A DNA stretch of 64,000 nt from Streptomyces sp. SAI-127 (GTDB taxonomy: Bacteria; Actinomycetota; Actinomycetes; Streptomycetales; Streptomycetaceae). The notes beneath the pieces were generated by a model that made no database searches, was not told the origin of the DNA, and worked only from the letters and a program-made list of their open reading frames with translations. Positions 34,213 through 43,154 of this stretch are shown piece after piece. Where the stretch lies: NCBI RefSeq assembly GCF_029894425.1, contig NZ_JARXYJ010000001.1, forward strand, positions 4,278,001-4,342,000, read 5' to 3'. The translations under genes were made by a program, and so were the position numbers. How positions within the stretch are numbered: the stretch's first letter is position 1; each line of letters starts with the position of its first letter.

Positions 34213-35550
34213 TCAGTCCGTCACATCGATCGCGTACCGGTTCGTCTCCGCCCCCGCGGCCGTCACCACCTGCACCTCCACCCGCCCCGGCTCCACATCC
34301 GCCGGCACCGGCACGGTGAGCACCTCGTCCGTGGGGTTGCTGAAGCCCCCGGCCACCGGCACCAGCGGCACATGCACGTTCACCGGCCCGATCCGTACCA
34401 CCATCCGGGACAGCCGATCCGCCCGCTGCGCCCCCGGCGGCACGAACCCGGCGCCGCGGATCTCGATGTCGTCGCCGGTACGGATCGGCCCGTCCAGATC
34501 TCCGGCCTCACGCGAGCGCACCACGGACAGGATCACCGGCCGCCCGCCCTCCGCGTACTTCCCCGCCACATAGGTGGCCGCGGACACCAGCACCACCACC
34601 GCCAGCCCCCACGGCAGATCCGGCAACTGATCCGGCCGCCGGGCCAGCCGTACACCCGCGAACAGCAGAGCGACCGCGCCGATCACGACGTACTGGATGT
34701 CGGCGAAGGTCCCCCGCCCGGAGTCGTCCGTCAGCAGGTCGGCGGCGCGGGGACGATCCGCCCGCACCTTCTGCAACCGCTGCCCGAGCACCCGCAGCCC
34801 GACCACCCGCCGCACCAGCACGGCGATCCCGCAGACCACGGCCAGCACGGTCACGACGCCCGCGCCGCGGGCCAGTTCGAGCCCGGAGAGCAGCGCGTCC
34901 CGCTCACGACCGTCGGAGGCCGCGGCCAGCCGGCCCACCAGCAGCAGCACCGCGTAGGCGACGAACAGCGTCCACGCCACCGCGACGGCCCGCGAGGTGG
35001 ACAGCCGGTTGTCCTCACCGATGACCGGCGCGAGCACCCCGCCCCGCGCCCGGTGGAACCAGGACGCCGCGGTCAGCGACCCCGCCACCACGAGCGCCGC
35101 GACCAGCCCGGCCGTGCGCGCCGCGGTCCACCCCGCCCCGATGGCCGTCAGCGCCTGGACGAGGAGCAGCACCACGACGGAGGCCCACACCGCATACGCG
35201 GTCCGCCGCCACAGCCGCGCGAGCCAGGCGGCACCCTCCGCCCGCCCCCGCTCGGCCACGGCCTCCGCGGACTGCGTCAGTTCCTCCGAGACCCACTGCC
35301 GGGAGGCCGACGCGGAGTGCGCCACGGCCGCGGGCAGCCCCTGCCCGGCCGCGAACCCGTCCCTCATCAGGAGGAATTCGGCCACCGCGCGCCGATGCCC
35401 GGCCCGTGCCCCGTGCGGACAGTCCCCGCAGGTGCAGCCGCCTTCGTGCGCACCCCGGGGCTCGCCCCCGTCCGCGCCCTGTCTCGCTTCCTGCACCGCC
35501 ACGCCCGACGCCTGCCTTCCCACGACCCTCGTGACCCTCTGACCCCACAT
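34213..35550 (-). CDS. Multi-span membrane protein with C-terminal IPT/TIG-like domain
   Basis: 445 residues from ATG at 35550; GTG at 35592 is an alternative. The Cys pair CTCGDCPHGARAGH is near the N-terminus. Several membrane spans follow (YAVWASVVVLLLVQALTAIG, TAGLVAALVVAGSLTAASWF, VAVAWTLFVAYAVLLLVGRL, VVTVLAVVCGIAVLVRRVV). The last ~100 residues look like an IPT/TIG domain (PVILSVVRSREAGDLDG, then IEIRGAGFVPPGA and VPVPADVEPGRVEVQVVTAA). No recognised family; possibly a surface-sensing or adhesion-like membrane protein. A low-complexity Ala/Arg segment joins the parts. Confidence 0.65.
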   Translation of the reverse strand: MWGQRVTRVVGRQASGVAVQEARQGADGGEPRGAHEGGCTCGDCPHGARAGHRRAVAEFLLMRDGFAAGQGLPAAVAHSASASRQWVSEELTQSAEAVAERGRAEGAAWLARLWRRTAYAVWASVVVLLLVQALTAIGAGWTAARTAGLVAALVVAGSLTAASWFHRARGGVLAPVIGEDNRLSTSRAVAVAWTLFVAYAVLLLVGRLAAASDGRERDALLSGLELARGAGVVTVLAVVCGIAVLVRRVVGLRVLGQRLQKVRADRPRAADLLTDDSGRGTFADIQYVVIGAVALLFAGVRLARRPDQLPDLPWGLAVVVLVSAATYVAGKYAEGGRPVILSVVRSREAGDLDGPIRTGDDIEIRGAGFVPPGAQRADRLSRMVVRIGPVNVHVPLVPVAGGFSNPTDEVLTVPVPADVEPGRVEVQVVTAAGAETNRYAIDVTD

Positions 35551-35720
35551 GACCTCGCGGCCGGACCGACCGCACGATCCACAAACCCTCACGAAGAACC
35601 CCGGACAACTCCCCGGCGACAGCGAATTGTGCCCTACGGCACACCGTCCCCGTCCGGCAGGTCTGGTCAGCGCGGGTGAAGCGGGGCCCGCCGTGTTGAC
35701 CCTGCTGCGAGAATTTCCGT

Positions 35721-36620
35721 ATGGCCGAGATCATCCAGCGTGACGGGACCTGGGCCTTCGACGGCACAACGGTCAGAATCACGCCGGGACTCCACCGCTC
35801 CGTGCCGCTGTTCCGGCAGACGTACGGCGAGGTCGCCGTGCCCCTGGAGGCCATTTCGGGCGTGGCGTTCGAACCGGAACGCAAGCGCGGCCGGTTGCGG
35901 ATGCGGCTGCGCGAGGGCGCGGATCCGCTGCTGCACGCGACCGGCGGACGCCTGCCGGACCCGGCGGATCCCTATCGGCTGATCGTGGACGTCGACCGCG
36001 CCGGGGTCGCCGAGTACGTGGCCGAGGAGATCCGCCGCGCCCTCCTCCTCGACCAGATCCCCAAGGAGCCGACGAAGACGTATCTGCTGCCCGGCCCACC
36101 GGTCCCGGTCTCGGTGCGGTCCTCCGACGGCACGGTCTCCTTCGACGGCACCCAGGTCCGCATCGACTGGGCCGACACCTCCGACCGCGTCAAGCGCGCG
36201 ACCGGCCCGCGGATCATCGACGTCGGGGACCTCGTCCAGGTCGAGTGGCTGCCCAACTCCGGTTACGAGGACGGTTTCATGCGGTTCGTGACCCGCGAGA
36301 CGTCCTTCTCGAAACTGCCGCCGGAGAAGGACCCCTACGCCCTCGACCTGTGGGGCAGCACCCGCCGCGATCTGCTCACCGCCCTCGTCGCGACGGCGGT
36401 CACGGCCCGGCTGCCGCACCCGTCCACCCGCGGCGACCTCGCGTACGACGACGAAGGCGCCCACCGTCCCCGGCTCGCCGCGGCCGCCGTTCCCCCGCAG
36501 GCCGACCATCACGACGTACTCCTGCGCAGACTGCGGGAGTTGGGTGAGCTGCACCGGGACGGGGTGCTCACGGACGAGGAGTTCGCGATGACGAAGGCCG
36601 CCGTGCTGCGAGGCTTCTAG
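35721..36620 (+). CDS. DUF4429 protein with C-terminal SHOCT motif
   Basis: 299 residues. Two related DUF4429 domains: residues 1-105 (IIQRDGTWAFDGTTVRITPG, GEVAVPLEAISGVAFEPE) and 130-215 (SDGTVSFDGTQVRIDW). The C-terminal SHOCT helix pair is VLLRRLRELGELHRDGVLTD then EEFAMTKAAVL. DUF4429 resembles PH-like domains; SHOCT is an oligomerisation module in many actinobacterial proteins. Cytoplasmic; function unknown. The TAG stop overlaps the stop of the convergent aldolase gene by four bases. Confidence 0.88.
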   Translation: MAEIIQRDGTWAFDGTTVRITPGLHRSVPLFRQTYGEVAVPLEAISGVAFEPERKRGRLRMRLREGADPLLHATGGRLPDPADPYRLIVDVDRAGVAEYVAEEIRRALLLDQIPKEPTKTYLLPGPPVPVSVRSSDGTVSFDGTQVRIDWADTSDRVKRATGPRIIDVGDLVQVEWLPNSGYEDGFMRFVTRETSFSKLPPEKDPYALDLWGSTRRDLLTALVATAVTARLPHPSTRGDLAYDDEGAHRPRLAAAAVPPQADHHDVLLRRLRELGELHRDGVLTDEEFAMTKAAVLRGF

Positions 36621-37423
36621 CTCAGCAGGTCCGGCTCGCTGCGACTGATGTCCTGCCACGTCGGCTGATAGTTGATCCACGCCACCAGATCTCCGCCCAG
36701 TTGCTCCCGGGTCGCCACCGCCGCCCGGTGGTCGATGAGCACCGGCCGTCCCGCCGCCCGGGCCAGCAGCTGCACCTGGCTGGACCGTTCCATCGACAGG
36801 AACCACCAGGCCGCCGCGTCCACCGAGTCCCCGACGGTCAGCAGCCCGTGGTTGCGCAGCACCAGCGCCTTCCGGGACCCGAGCGCGGCGGCGATCCGGC
36901 GGCCCTCGTCGGCGTCGACGGCGACCCCGGTGTAGGCCTCGTACAGCGCGTGGTCCTCGTAGAAGGCGCAGCTCTCCTGGGTGAGGGGGTCCAGGAGCTC
37001 ACCGAGCGTGGACAGCGCCCGCCCGTGCACGGAGTGGCAGTGGGCGACGGCGACGACGTCGGGGCGGGCGGCGTGCACCTGGGAGTGCACGGTGAAGGCC
37101 GCCTGGTTGACGTGGTAGCGGCCGTCGAGCACCTGCCCGTCGGAGTTGGCGAGCACGAGGTCGCTCACGGTGACGTGCTTGAACGGCATGCCGAAGGGGT
37201 TGACCCAGAAGCAGTCGGTGAACTCCGGGTCGCGTGCGGTGATGTGCCCGGAGACGCCGTCCTCGAAGCCGAGCCGGCCGAAGATCCGCAGCGCGCCGGC
37301 GAGCCGCTCTTTGCGGTGCCGGCGTTCCTCCTCGAGGGAGTCGTGCATCGGCGGCATCGCGAACTGCAGCTTCTCGGTGGGCAGCGGCATCGGCGGAGTG
37401 GGCCCGAGGGGCGTCTCGTGCAT
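36617..37423 (-). CDS. Class II aldolase/adducin family protein
   Basis: 268 residues from ATG at 37423, chosen because GGAGGAGCAC precedes it. The domain starts near residue 40 (LAGALRIFGRLGFEDGVSGH). Metal-ligand His are seen in VAVAHCHSVHGRAL and LVLRNHGLLTVGD. Fits sugar-phosphate (fuculose-1-phosphate/ribulose-5-phosphate) aldolase-like enzymes. The substrate is uncertain and no pathway genes are adjacent. Confidence 0.87.
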   Translation of the reverse strand: MHETPLGPTPPMPLPTEKLQFAMPPMHDSLEEERRHRKERLAGALRIFGRLGFEDGVSGHITARDPEFTDCFWVNPFGMPFKHVTVSDLVLANSDGQVLDGRYHVNQAAFTVHSQVHAARPDVVAVAHCHSVHGRALSTLGELLDPLTQESCAFYEDHALYEAYTGVAVDADEGRRIAAALGSRKALVLRNHGLLTVGDSVDAAAWWFLSMERSSQVQLLARAAGRPVLIDHRAAVATREQLGGDLVAWINYQPTWQDISRSEPDLLS

Positions 37424-37518
37424 GTGCTCCTCCAGCACTGGGTTGCTTTACGGGGCGGAAGTTACCGTCGGTCAGCGCAAGAGAACAGGGGTGGTTTGTA
37501 AAGATGGCGCACACAGCT

Positions 37519-37545
37519 GATACCTGACAGCAGATGTCGGGTATC
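37519..37545. promoter_or_regulatory. Inverted-repeat operator candidate
   Basis: gatacctgac (37519-37528) and gtcgggtatc (37536-37545) form a 10-bp inverted repeat with one mismatch and a 7-base spacer. It lies just upstream of the flavin-oxidase-like gene, about 18 bp before ATG 37564, and it makes an ATG inside it (37534) an unlikely start. Confidence 0.45.
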
Positions 37546-37563
37546 GACGGAACACTGACCGGT

Positions 37564-38031
37564 ATGAACTGGGCTGCTTTCACTTCCGCGGAACCCGATC
37601 TGGCCGAGACCGTCGAAGAACGCTTCGGTGCGTTCACCCACCATGTCCTCGCCACCCTCCGCAAGGACGGCTCCCCCCGCACCACCGGGCTGGAGGTCCG
37701 CTTCCTGCACGGCGAACTCTGGCTCGGCATGATGCCGGACTCGCTGAAGGCGCGGGACCTGCACCGCGACCCCCGCTTCTGTCTCCAGGCGAACCCCGGC
37801 AAGGGCCAGAGCATGGGCGGCGGTGATGTCCGGATCAGCGGTCACGCGAGAGAGGTCACCGACCCCGGGACCAAGGCCGCATACGGCGAAGAGGTGAAAC
37901 CGCCGGAGCCGTTCCACCTCTTCCGCACCGAGCTGACGGAGGTCGTGCGGACCTACGTCGAGGACGAGAAGTACCTGGTCCTCCAGGTCTGGAAGCCCGG
38001 TCAGCCCTTGCGCACGATCAAGCGCACCTAG
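37564..38031 (+). CDS. Pyridoxamine 5'-phosphate oxidase-like flavin/F420-binding protein
   Basis: 155 residues from ATG at 37564 with GGAAC upstream. Split-barrel sequence: HHVLATLRKDGSPRTTGLEV, ELWLGMMPDSLKARDLHRD, RFCLQANPG and VRISGHAREVTD. Typical of the PNPOx-like family that binds FMN, F420 or haem. No catalytic residues for vitamin B6 synthesis are obvious, so it is probably a general oxidoreductase. Converges on guaA with only 3 bp between stops. Confidence 0.85.
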   Translation: MNWAAFTSAEPDLAETVEERFGAFTHHVLATLRKDGSPRTTGLEVRFLHGELWLGMMPDSLKARDLHRDPRFCLQANPGKGQSMGGGDVRISGHAREVTDPGTKAAYGEEVKPPEPFHLFRTELTEVVRTYVEDEKYLVLQVWKPGQPLRTIKRT

Positions 38032-38034
38032 GGC

Positions 38035-39612
38035 TTACTCCCACTCGATCGTCCCCGGCGGCTTCGACGTCACGTCGAGCACCACACGGTTGACGTCGGC
38101 CACCTCGTTGGTGATCCGCGTCGAGATCTTCGCGAGGACGTCGTACGGCAGCCTCGACCAGTCGGCGGTCATGGCGTCCTCGCTCGACACCGGGCGAAGG
38201 ACGATCGGGTGGCCGTAGGTCCGGCCGTCGCCCTGGACGCCGACGGAGCGGACGTCGGCGAGCAGGACCACCGGGCACTGCCAGATGTCGCGGTCGAGGC
38301 CGGCCGCGGTCAGCTCCTCGCGGGCGATGGCGTCGGCGTCGCGCAGCAGGTCCAGGCGCTCCTTGGTGACCTCGCCGACGATCCGGATGCCGAGGCCGGG
38401 ACCCGGGAACGGCTGGCGCTGGACGATCTCGTCCGGGAGCCCGAGCTCCTGGCCGACCATCCGCACCTCGTCCTTGAACAGCTTGCGCAGCGGCTCGACG
38501 AGCTGGAACTCGAGGTCCTCGGGGAGGCCGCCCACGTTGTGGTGGGACTTGATGTTGGCGGTGCCGGTGCCGCCACCGGACTCGACCACGTCCGGGTAGA
38601 GCGTGCCCTGGACCAGGAAGGCGACCTCGGGACCCGCGTCCGCGATGATCTCGGCCTGGGCCTGCTCGAAGACCCGGATGAACTCCCGGCCGATGATCTT
38701 CCGCTTCTCCTCGGGGTCGGAGACCCCCTTGAGCGCGGTCAGGAAGCGCTCCTCCGCGTCGACGACGACCAGCTTCACGCCGGTCGCGGCCACGAAGTCC
38801 TTCTCGACCTGCTCGGTCTCGCCCTTGCGCATCAGACCGTGGTCGACGTACACACAGGTCAGCTGGTCGCCGATGGCGCGCGCGACCAGGGCCGCGGCCA
38901 CCGCGGAGTCCACACCGCCGGACAGACCGCAGATCGCGCGCTTGTCGCCGACCTGCTCGCGGATCGCGGCGACCTGCTCCTCGATGACGTTGCCGGTGGT
39001 CCAGTCCGGCTTGAGGCCCGCGCCCCGGTACAGGAAGTGCTCGAGGACCTGCTGGCCGTGCGTGGAGTGCATGACCTCGGGGTGGTACTGGACGCCGTAG
39101 AGCTTCTTCTCGTCGTTCTCGAAGGCGGCGACCGGGACGACGTCCGTGGACGCGGTCACGGTGAAGCCCTCGGGGGCGGCGGAGCAGGCGTCGCCGTGGG
39201 ACATCCACACCGACTGCTCGTCCGGGGTGCCCTCGAAGAGGGTCGAGCCGGACTTCGAGACGTGCAGCGGCGTACGGCCGTACTCGCGCGCGCCGGTGTT
39301 GTCGACGGTGCCGCCGAGGGTGGTGGCCATCAGCTGGAAGCCGTAGCACATGCCGAAGACCGGGACGCCGGCCTCGAACAGCTCGCGGTCCAGGCGCGGG
39401 GCGCCCTGCGCGTACACCGACGAGGGACCGCCGGAGAGGATGATCGCCGCCGGGTTCTTGGCGAGCATCTCCGCGACCGGCATGGTGCTCGGCACGATCT
39501 CGCTGTAGACCCGGGCCTCGCGGACACGACGGGCGATGAGCTGGGCGTACTGCGCACCGAAGTCGACGACCAGGACGGTGTCGGGGGCGGCGGCGGGGTT
39601 CGCTGATGACAC
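38035..39612 (-). CDS. guaA: GMP synthase (glutamine-hydrolysing)
   Basis: 525 residues from GTG at 39612 with GGAAGG ahead. Converts XMP, glutamine and ATP to GMP in the purine pathway. The glutamine amidotransferase domain has the nucleophile in [10 protein letters not shown] and His/Glu in QYHPEVMHS. The ATP-pyrophosphatase domain has the PP-loop [11 protein letters not shown], and the C-terminal dimerisation domain ends [12 protein letters not shown]. Divergent from the chorismate mutase leader; probably its own promoter. Confidence 0.97.
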   Translation of the reverse strand: MSSANPAAAPDTVLVVDFGAQYAQLIARRVREARVYSEIVPSTMPVAEMLAKNPAAIILSGGPSSVYAQGAPRLDRELFEAGVPVFGMCYGFQLMATTLGGTVDNTGAREYGRTPLHVSKSGSTLFEGTPDEQSVWMSHGDACSAAPEGFTVTASTDVVPVAAFENDEKKLYGVQYHPEVMHSTHGQQVLEHFLYRGAGLKPDWTTGNVIEEQVAAIREQVGDKRAICGLSGGVDSAVAAALVARAIGDQLTCVYVDHGLMRKGETEQVEKDFVAATGVKLVVVDAEERFLTALKGVSDPEEKRKIIGREFIRVFEQAQAEIIADAGPEVAFLVQGTLYPDVVESGGGTGTANIKSHHNVGGLPEDLEFQLVEPLRKLFKDEVRMVGQELGLPDEIVQRQPFPGPGLGIRIVGEVTKERLDLLRDADAIAREELTAAGLDRDIWQCPVVLLADVRSVGVQGDGRTYGHPIVLRPVSSEDAMTADWSRLPYDVLAKISTRITNEVADVNRVVLDVTSKPPGTIEWE

Positions 39613-39713
39613 GGGTTGCCTTCCGGCGGTGAGCGAGGTGTGTGTGGGGCCGAGTCTACCGGGAGCCGGGGGCCCGGACCGGGGCCGAGCTCCGTCTCAG
39701 GATGCGAACCGGG

Positions 39714-39742
39714 TTGGACGCTCCCGAAGGGCCCGGCATACT
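39714..39742 (+). promoter_or_regulatory. Promoter of the leader peptide/chorismate mutase transcript
   Basis: TTGGAC (39714-39719), 17 bp, CATACT (39737-39742). Transcription about 7 bases later begins at or next to ATG 39749, predicting a leaderless start of the leader peptide. Confidence 0.6.
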
Positions 39743-39748
39743 GCTCCC

Positions 39749-39820
39749 ATGCTCACGCAGACGACCTTCCTGTTTACCTATGGCACCCGGCCCGCCGGCT
39801 GCCATGGTCGTGCTGCTTGA
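39749..39820 (+). CDS. 23-residue Phe/Tyr leader peptide (attenuator)
   Basis: It encodes MLTQTTFLFTYGTRPAGCHG then RAA and a stop. Phe-Leu-Phe-Thr-Tyr sits near the middle, using TTT and TAT codons that are rare in this G+C-rich genome. It is followed after 19 bases by an intrinsic terminator and then chorismate mutase. By analogy with pheL-type systems, slow translation through Phe/Tyr would free downstream transcription. Small size keeps confidence moderate. Confidence 0.72.
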   Translation: MLTQTTFLFTYGTRPAGCHGRAA

Positions 39821-39839
39821 GCAACTGACAAGCGACTTC

Positions 39840-39883
39840 CCAGGCGCCCCGGGCCGACAAGGTCCGGGGCGCCTGGTGTTTTC
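39840..39883 (+). terminator. Attenuator terminator upstream of chorismate mutase
   Basis: ccaggcgccccgg (39840-39852) pairs perfectly with ccggggcgcctgg (39864-39876) around an 11-base loop, followed by tgttttcc, a short T run rare in this genome. It lies between the leader peptide and the chorismate mutase start. Confidence 0.85.
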
Positions 39884-39927
39884 CGGACCTTGCCGCTCCG
39901 GGGCACCCACCCCACCCAGGAGCCCAC

Positions 39928-40182
39928 GTGACCACCACACCGGAAGCGACCATCGCGGACGCCCGTGAGCGCGTCGACGCCCTCGACGACCGGATCATCG
40001 GTCTGATCCAGGAACGGATGGCCGTCTCGTCCGTCGTCCAGCAGACCCGTATCGCCTCCGGCGGCCGACGGGTCCACCTCGCCCGCGAGATGGAGATCCT
40101 CGGCCGCTACCGCGAGGCGCTCGGCAAGCCGGGGACCTCCCTCGCCATGACGCTGCTCGAACTGTGCAGGGGTCGCATCTGA
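39928..40182 (+). CDS. Chorismate mutase, AroQ type
   Basis: 84 residues from GTG at 39928 with CCAGGAG upstream. Three-helix AroQ fold: RERVDALDDRIIGLIQERMA then SSVVQQTRIASGGRRVHLA and MEILGRYREALG, ending LLELCRGRI. It converts chorismate to prephenate, the first step to Phe and Tyr. It has no fused prephenate dehydratase or DAHP synthase domain. The leader peptide and terminator indicate attenuation by Phe/Tyr supply. Confidence 0.93.
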   Translation: MTTTPEATIADARERVDALDDRIIGLIQERMAVSSVVQQTRIASGGRRVHLAREMEILGRYREALGKPGTSLAMTLLELCRGRI

Positions 40183-40711
40183 GTTCGGGTCCGGTCTCAC
40201 CCGTACGGCGCGTGACCGAGCCCCGGGGCGCTTCGTTGGTGGTGGTGTCCGTGCCAGCCAGGGGCGGGCCCGCCAGAACCACGCGTGGCTCGCTGGAGCG
40301 ATGAGACGTACGGATCTTGCCGTGCGTCGTGGGACCTCGCTCCAGGAAGTGACCGGACGGCAGGGGACAGCAGCCCGGTCACCCAAGAGAACGGCCGGCT
40401 CCGGGGACGCCCGGGGCCGACCGGCGGGACAAGTACCGGCACAAGGCTGGGCCAAACGGTTGCGGAGGCCGCGTCCATCCAGCACGATGCCTAGAAAGCC
40501 CCCAAGTCCCTCCGCAGACAACTGCATTCGCATTGCGTCCACGTACTGCCAGAGGTCCAGACCATTCGCGCGCCCCTTGTGCGCCGGGGCGCCGACCGGG
40601 AGCACGGCAGGCGGCAGGGACGCAGCGCACAACAGCATCGTGAGCAAGCGGCGCAACCCCCCGGCGCCGCTCCCAGGCACCGGCGCAGCCCTGACGTCGG
40701 TGCTGACGAAA
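40183..40711. other. Intergenic region without a convincing gene
   Basis: About 530 bp. No frame looks coding by codon bias over its length. The centre (about 40490-40570) is less G+C-rich, and on the minus strand reads LDLWQYVDAMRMQLSAEGLG, which looks protein-like but has no valid context; a decayed remnant is possible. The right end is the terminator at 40712-40746. Confidence 0.5.
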
Positions 40712-40746
40712 GAAGGGCCCCACGGATCCGTCCCGTGGGGCCCTTC
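40712..40746 (-). terminator. Strong stem-loop after the 40759 gene
   Basis: gaagggccccacgg (40712-40725) pairs with ccgtggggcccttc (40733-40746), 14 bp perfect, 7-base loop. It lies just past the stop of the minus-strand gene. Confidence 0.85.
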
Positions 40747-40758
40747 GCCTGCGTGGAC

Positions 40759-41865
40759 TCAGACTCGGGACACCGTTCCGCAGCTTTCGTCACGGTTCGG
40801 GCCGAGGGGTTGGCTGCGGTCGTACGGGTCCTTCGTCGGTCCCGAGGGGGCAGGCCCGGTCGGCTCGGACGACGCGAAGTCCGGGTGCAGGAAGCCGTCG
40901 TAGACCTCGCAGGCGGAGTTGTTGATGTCCTGGTCCCATTTCACGACCGTGAGCTTGCCCGGGGTCACCTGATACCTGGCCGGGTCGGAGATCTCGACGT
41001 CGAGGACACGGCGGATGATCGTGCGGGTGACCTCCGTGGAACCGTTGGTCTGGACGACCGGGTAGACGAAGGTGTAGTCGGCGTGCACGGCGACCGAAGC
41101 GTGGTCACCGGCCTTGAACGTCATCCGGCCGCGCGTCTTCACGACGTCGCCGACCAGCCGGACCTCCTTGGGGTCGAAGCGGCTGAACATCCACAGCGGG
41201 TCGTGTTTCCGGTCCGGCTTGCCCAGGGCGGTCTCCATGAGCCCACGGACCTCCTTCTGCACCGGGTCCAGGACGTCGAGCGCCGCCTTCGGGTGTTCGC
41301 CGCGCAGGGTGCCCGGGTCGAGGTTGGACTCGACCAGGAGCTTCCTGGTCAGCTCCAGTGCCTGCTCGGTCGTCGCCTTGGACCGGCCGCCGACGGCCTT
41401 CGCCTCCGGTACGGCGATCCCCGCGGCACCGTCGGCCCAGCGCTTGGCGGGCGAGCCGGCGAACGGGTCGTCCAGGGTGGGGATCGCGGAGGCCTCCGCG
41501 GAGGGCGCGGCGGTGGGCGCCGCCGTCTCCTCGGGCAGCGGGGAGGACGCGGCCTCAAAGGAGGTTCCCCGGCCGAAGGGGTCGCCCGGCACCAGCGAGG
41601 GCTTCACCGCCACGACGGCCACCACGACCGCGACGGCGACACCGAGGACGCCCCACAGGCCGCGCCGGCTCTTCTTCTGCTGCCCGGCAGGTCCGGTCCG
41701 CCAGCCTTCCGGCAGTTCGCCGCGCGCTTCCTGTCGCCGCAGTCGCTCCGTCACCTCACGGGCCCGCGCGGACGGTTCCTTGGGGGCGGAGTCTCGGATG
41801 TCCCGCTCTGAGTCACGGGCGAACCGTTCCCAGACGTCGTCGGGGATCTTGGGGTCTTCTGACAC
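40759..41865 (-). CDS. Single-span membrane protein, unknown
   Basis: 368 residues from GTG at 41865 (VSEDPKIPDDVWERFARDSE), chosen because this start leaves a compact cytoplasmic domain; GTG at 41901 would add 12 residues. One span near residue 70-88 (LWGVLGVAVAVVVAVVAV). The outer part begins with a Pro/Ala/Thr linker, then a domain with VFxYP-like strands (VHADYTFVYPVVQTNGSTE) and Cys residues in NNSACEVYDGF and ESCGTVS. The Ser/Thr-rich cytoplasmic segment could be a kinase target, but that is a guess. No recognised family name. A strong terminator follows. Confidence 0.7.
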   Translation of the reverse strand: MSEDPKIPDDVWERFARDSERDIRDSAPKEPSARAREVTERLRRQEARGELPEGWRTGPAGQQKKSRRGLWGVLGVAVAVVVAVVAVKPSLVPGDPFGRGTSFEAASSPLPEETAAPTAAPSAEASAIPTLDDPFAGSPAKRWADGAAGIAVPEAKAVGGRSKATTEQALELTRKLLVESNLDPGTLRGEHPKAALDVLDPVQKEVRGLMETALGKPDRKHDPLWMFSRFDPKEVRLVGDVVKTRGRMTFKAGDHASVAVHADYTFVYPVVQTNGSTEVTRTIIRRVLDVEISDPARYQVTPGKLTVVKWDQDINNSACEVYDGFLHPDFASSEPTGPAPSGPTKDPYDRSQPLGPNRDESCGTVSRV

Positions 41866-41938
41866 GTGGGTCAGTTCTAGAGCCTGGGAAAGCCCGTTCA
41901 CAAGAACAACTCATGTGTGACTCAGCCCACATAAGTTT

Positions 41939-41968
41939 CCTGTGAATGCCCGCACAACCATTCACAGG
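41939..41968. promoter_or_regulatory. Inverted repeat in the divergent promoter
   Basis: cctgtgaat (41939-41947) and attcacagg (41960-41968) are perfect 9-bp inverted arms around 12 bases, between the 41865 and 42080 starts. It could be an operator or a hairpin. Confidence 0.4.
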
Positions 41969-42079
41969 TCTCGTGGATCAAACCTCACGAACCACGGGCC
42001 CCACCCGCGCCCCACACGCGGAGGCCTCTCCCTGACGCGTGCTGCGGGAAACGCGGCACACCTGACTTCCGAGGTCTTC

Positions 42080-43111
42080 ATGAAGCTTCGCCGTGCACTG
42101 GCCGCCGCGGCCGCGACCGCCGCGATAGCACCGCTGGCCCTGTTCGCCGCGCCGACCGCGTTCGCGGACGAGTCCGAGTCCCCCGCTCCGACCGCGACGG
42201 AGAGCACGCCCGCCGACGCCACCACGACGGCCCCCGAGAGCACTCCGACGGACCCGGCGACGACCCCGGCGGACCCGGCGAGCACGCCCGCCACCGGCTC
42301 GCCCTCCACGACTGCCTCCAGCTCGGCCACCACCAGCAGCAGCCCTTCGACGAGCCCGTCCGGCTCTGCCTCCGCCAGCGCCAGCCCCTCGCCGAGCGAG
42401 AGCGGCGAGCCCATCGACGAGTGCGAGGTCGACGAGGACGGCGGCCCGGTCATCAACGACAGCGACGCGCTGCACAGCTCGCTGACCGGCCTGCCCGAGA
42501 GCATCGTGGCGGGCAGCGGCTGGACGAACTTCAAGTTCAACGTGAAGAACTCCGGTGACGACACGATCAAGGACATCCAGCCCTTCGTCGGTGTCGGGGC
42601 GGTCGACTGGGACTTCGAGGAGGACTACAGCGACCTGGTCACCGTGCAGGTGAAGCAGGGCGGCTCCTGGGTCGACGTGTCCACGCAGTTCGGCGAGGGC
42701 GGCTCGTTCAACGCCTTCACCCTCGACGGCGGCGACTCCCTCAGCTACCAGCTGCGGGTGAAGGTCGACCGCAAGGTCCCGAGCGCGATCGGCATCGCCA
42801 TCGGTCTCGCCGAGTACTCGGACGAGAAGGGCTGCTGGGTCTCCAGCGACGAGAACTACGGCATCTACTACTTCGAGGTCCTGCCGGCCGGCTCCGACCC
42901 CGGCAAGCCGAACGACGCCAAGCCGCAGACCGGCGGCAAGGGCGCCATCTCCGACGTCAACAACGTCGACGTGGACGGTCAGCTCGCCGAGACCGGTTCC
43001 AGCTCGGCCCTGCCGGTCCTCGGCCTCGTCGGCGGCTTCGCCGTCGTCGCCGGTACCGGTGTGGTCTTCGCGGTGAAGCGGCGCAAGGGTGCGACCGGCG
43101 CCCACGCCTGA
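42080..43111 (+). CDS. Sortase-anchored (LAETG) cell-wall surface protein
   Basis: 343 residues from ATG at 42080 (GAGG upstream). A signal peptide (MKLRRALAAAAATAAIAPLA, then APTAFADE) is followed by a Ser/Thr/Pro/Ala stalk to about residue 110, and a folded domain with ECEVDEDGG and paired strands (FVGVGAVDWDFEEDYSDLVT, then YQLRVKVDRKVPSAIGIAIG). The C-terminus has LAETG, a hydrophobic span (LPVLGLVGGFAVVAGTGVVF) and KRRKGATGAHA, the layout for class E sortases that anchor chaplins. Function of the domain is unknown. Ends in a bidirectional terminator. Confidence 0.9.
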   Translation: MKLRRALAAAAATAAIAPLALFAAPTAFADESESPAPTATESTPADATTTAPESTPTDPATTPADPASTPATGSPSTTASSSATTSSSPSTSPSGSASASASPSPSESGEPIDECEVDEDGGPVINDSDALHSSLTGLPESIVAGSGWTNFKFNVKNSGDDTIKDIQPFVGVGAVDWDFEEDYSDLVTVQVKQGGSWVDVSTQFGEGGSFNAFTLDGGDSLSYQLRVKVDRKVPSAIGIAIGLAEYSDEKGCWVSSDENYGIYYFEVLPAGSDPGKPNDAKPQTGGKGAISDVNNVDVDGQLAETGSSSALPVLGLVGGFAVVAGTGVVFAVKRRKGATGAHA

Positions 43112-43154
43112 GTCGTAGGGCCGTGAAAGCCGTACACACAGCTTGACGCGAGAA

